Below the pieces are notes generated by a model that made no database searches, had not been told where the DNA came from, and worked only from the letters and a program-made list of their open reading frames with translations. Below, piece after piece: positions 6,755 through 7,523 of a DNA stretch of 7,523 nt. The stretch lies in NCBI GenBank assembly GCA_017532485.1, contig JAFXJE010000166.1, forward strand, positions 1 to 7,523. Reading direction: 5' to 3'. How positions within the stretch are numbered: position 1 is the stretch's first letter; every line of letters begins with the position of its first letter. The stretch is from Peptococcaceae bacterium (GTDB taxonomy: Bacteria; Bacillota; Peptococcia; Peptococcales; Peptococcaceae). Made by a program: the position numbers and the translations under genes.

Positions 6755-7523
6755 TTATTGTAATTTTAATAATTCTTCGCGCTTAGCGATTTCTGTAATT
6801 CTTACGCCGAAGTTATCACCAATAACAACTACATCACCCTTAGCGATTAATTGCCCATTGACCATAACATCTACTTGCGCCCCAGCCTGTTTATTTAATT
6901 CAACTACAGAGCCTTGGGTCAATTCCAAAATTTCTTTAATTTTCTTTGTTGTTCTCCCAATTTCTACGCTGATCCCCAATGGTACACCACGCAATAATTC
7001 CAAGTTTTCAGGCTGTTCATTTTTATAGAATACAGGCTTGTCATCAAAGCTTTGCAATTCTACCGGTCTAGCTTGACTGGTTTCCTGTGGAACAGCTTGT
7101 GGTCTGCCAATCACCCTTGGTTCCTGGTATACAGGTTCCTGATATACAGGCTGCTGCATAACCGGTTGCTGCTGGACAGGTGGAGCCTGCGTTGGAGCTG
7201 CCACAGGTGTAGGTTCAGGAGCAGGTACTGGAGCTGAATCGCCTCGCAGCAATGCTTCGATTTCTTCTTGGCTCAACACACCACCACCGGAAGAACTTCC
7301 ACTCGGAGCAGGAGTTGGCTCAGGCATTGAAACCGGAGCTGGCTCTGGTTCGGCATACATAGCACCTGTATCGCCTAATAGAGTTTTCACCAATTCATCA
7401 GCCAGTTCAGAAGTCATAATACTAAAGAATTGACTATGAACTGCATCTTCAATATCTAAATTAAATTTAACTAATACTACTAGTGCATCTTCACTACCCG
7501 CATTTTTCTTTAAAGACTCCAAC
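6755..7523 (-). CDS. fliY: Flagellar motor switch protein FliY (FliN-type C-terminus), 5' end missing
   Basis: C-ring switch protein; in Bacillus FliY combines a CheY-P phosphatase (CheC-like) domain with a FliN domain. The gene runs off the right edge, and an upstream TTG at 7522 is not a credible start because the frame enters already inside a domain. Counting from 7522: residues about 14-52 (FNLDIEDAVHSQFFSIM, then ADELVKTLLG) look like the end of the CheC/FliM-type middle domain. Residues about 55-165 form a long Pro/Glu/Gln/Ala-rich linker. Residues about 172-255 form a complete SpoA/FliN domain (LLRGVPLGISVEIGRTTKKI, GSVVELNKQAGAQVDVMVNG, GDVVVIGDNFGVRITEI). The linker contains GVLSQEEIEALLRG (7241-7282), which resembles the CheY-P-binding peptide normally at the N-terminus of FliM/FliY. 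It also holds pentapeptide repeats (7118-7177). cheY begins 22 bases downstream. A long FliN is possible, but the upstream domain favours FliY. Confidence 0.9.
   Translation of the reverse strand, partial: LESLKKNAGSEDALVVLVKFNLDIEDAVHSQFFSIMTSELADELVKTLLGDTGAMYAEPEPAPVSMPEPTPAPSGSSSGGGVLSQEEIEALLRGDSAPVPAPEPTPVAAPTQAPPVQQQPVMQQPVYQEPVYQEPRVIGRPQAVPQETSQARPVELQSFDDKPVFYKNEQPENLELLRGVPLGISVEIGRTTKKIKEILELTQGSVVELNKQAGAQVDVMVNGQLIAKGDVVVIGDNFGVRITEIAKREELLKLQ
7118..7178 (-). repeat. Four 15-base tandem units coding V-x-Q-x-P pentapeptides in fliY
   Basis: Four consecutive 15-base units run across this span. On the plus strand the two at lower coordinates are near-identical (ggttcctggtataca at 7119-7133 and ggttcctgatataca at 7134-7148), and two more degenerate units follow. 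In protein order they read VQQQP, VMQQP, VYQEP, VYQEP in the linker before the FliN domain. The pattern suggests in-frame expansion by slippage or unequal exchange in a disordered linker. Confidence 0.8.

Noticed and set aside
6738..6760. Possible promoter or terminator between fliY and cheY
   Set aside because: The 22-base gap is AT-rich but mostly occupied by the cheY ribosome-binding site. It has no GC-rich stem followed by a T-run and no paired -35/-10 that I can support.
7520..7522. TTG at the right edge as the start of fliY
   Set aside because: The frame is open to the edge, and the first residues already belong to the end of a CheC/FliM-like domain. There is no sequence upstream to show a ribosome-binding site, so the gene is treated as truncated.

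Overview
This window is a contiguous stretch of a flagellar / chemotaxis operon from an AT-rich Gram-positive-lineage bacterium (Bacillota). Every supported gene lies on the minus strand, so transcription runs from right to left. The fliY-cheY-fliO-fliP-fliQ-fliR-flhB-flhA-sigma order matches the core of the fla/che operon of Bacillus and Clostridia. A FliY-type switch protein and a SigD/WhiG-type sigma factor in one operon also point to Bacillota. A Negativicutes or clostridial source is my guess from gene order and protein style, not a demonstrated fact.

Layout in transcription order: a 5'-truncated fliY (switch protein with a proline-rich linker and C-terminal FliN/SpoA domain, running off the right edge); cheY (response regulator); fliO, fliP, fliQ, fliR, flhB and flhA (membrane export gate of the flagellar type III secretion apparatus); a FliA/SigD-family sigma factor; and the 5' end of a FlgF/FlgG-family rod gene running off the left edge. 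Genes are 3 to 22 bases apart, and fliO/fliP overlap by 4 bases (ATGA). No intergenic gap exceeds about 25 bases. I see no internal promoter or terminator, so the block reads as one transcript whose promoter lies to the right of the window.

The genes form one assembly line. FliO/P/Q/R build the export gate, and FlhB and FlhA provide the substrate-specificity switch and the export platform. The rod protein is one of the substrates exported. The sigma factor turns on late flagellar genes, and CheY with FliY controls rotation direction.

The clearest anomaly is in fliQ. Its start, Shine-Dalgarno sequence, conserved motifs and stop are all present, but the reading frame breaks near 5165-5176 in a way best explained by loss of two bases. 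As written, the sequence encodes only a 43-residue truncated peptide. This is either an inactivating mutation in an essential export component or a sequencing/assembly error. Two further points deserve a look: a CheY-binding-type peptide (LSQEEIEALL) inside the FliY linker, and the absence of flhF/flhG and other che genes between flhA and the sigma gene. I found no evidence of a previously undescribed system. This is an ordinary flagellar locus with some local oddities.
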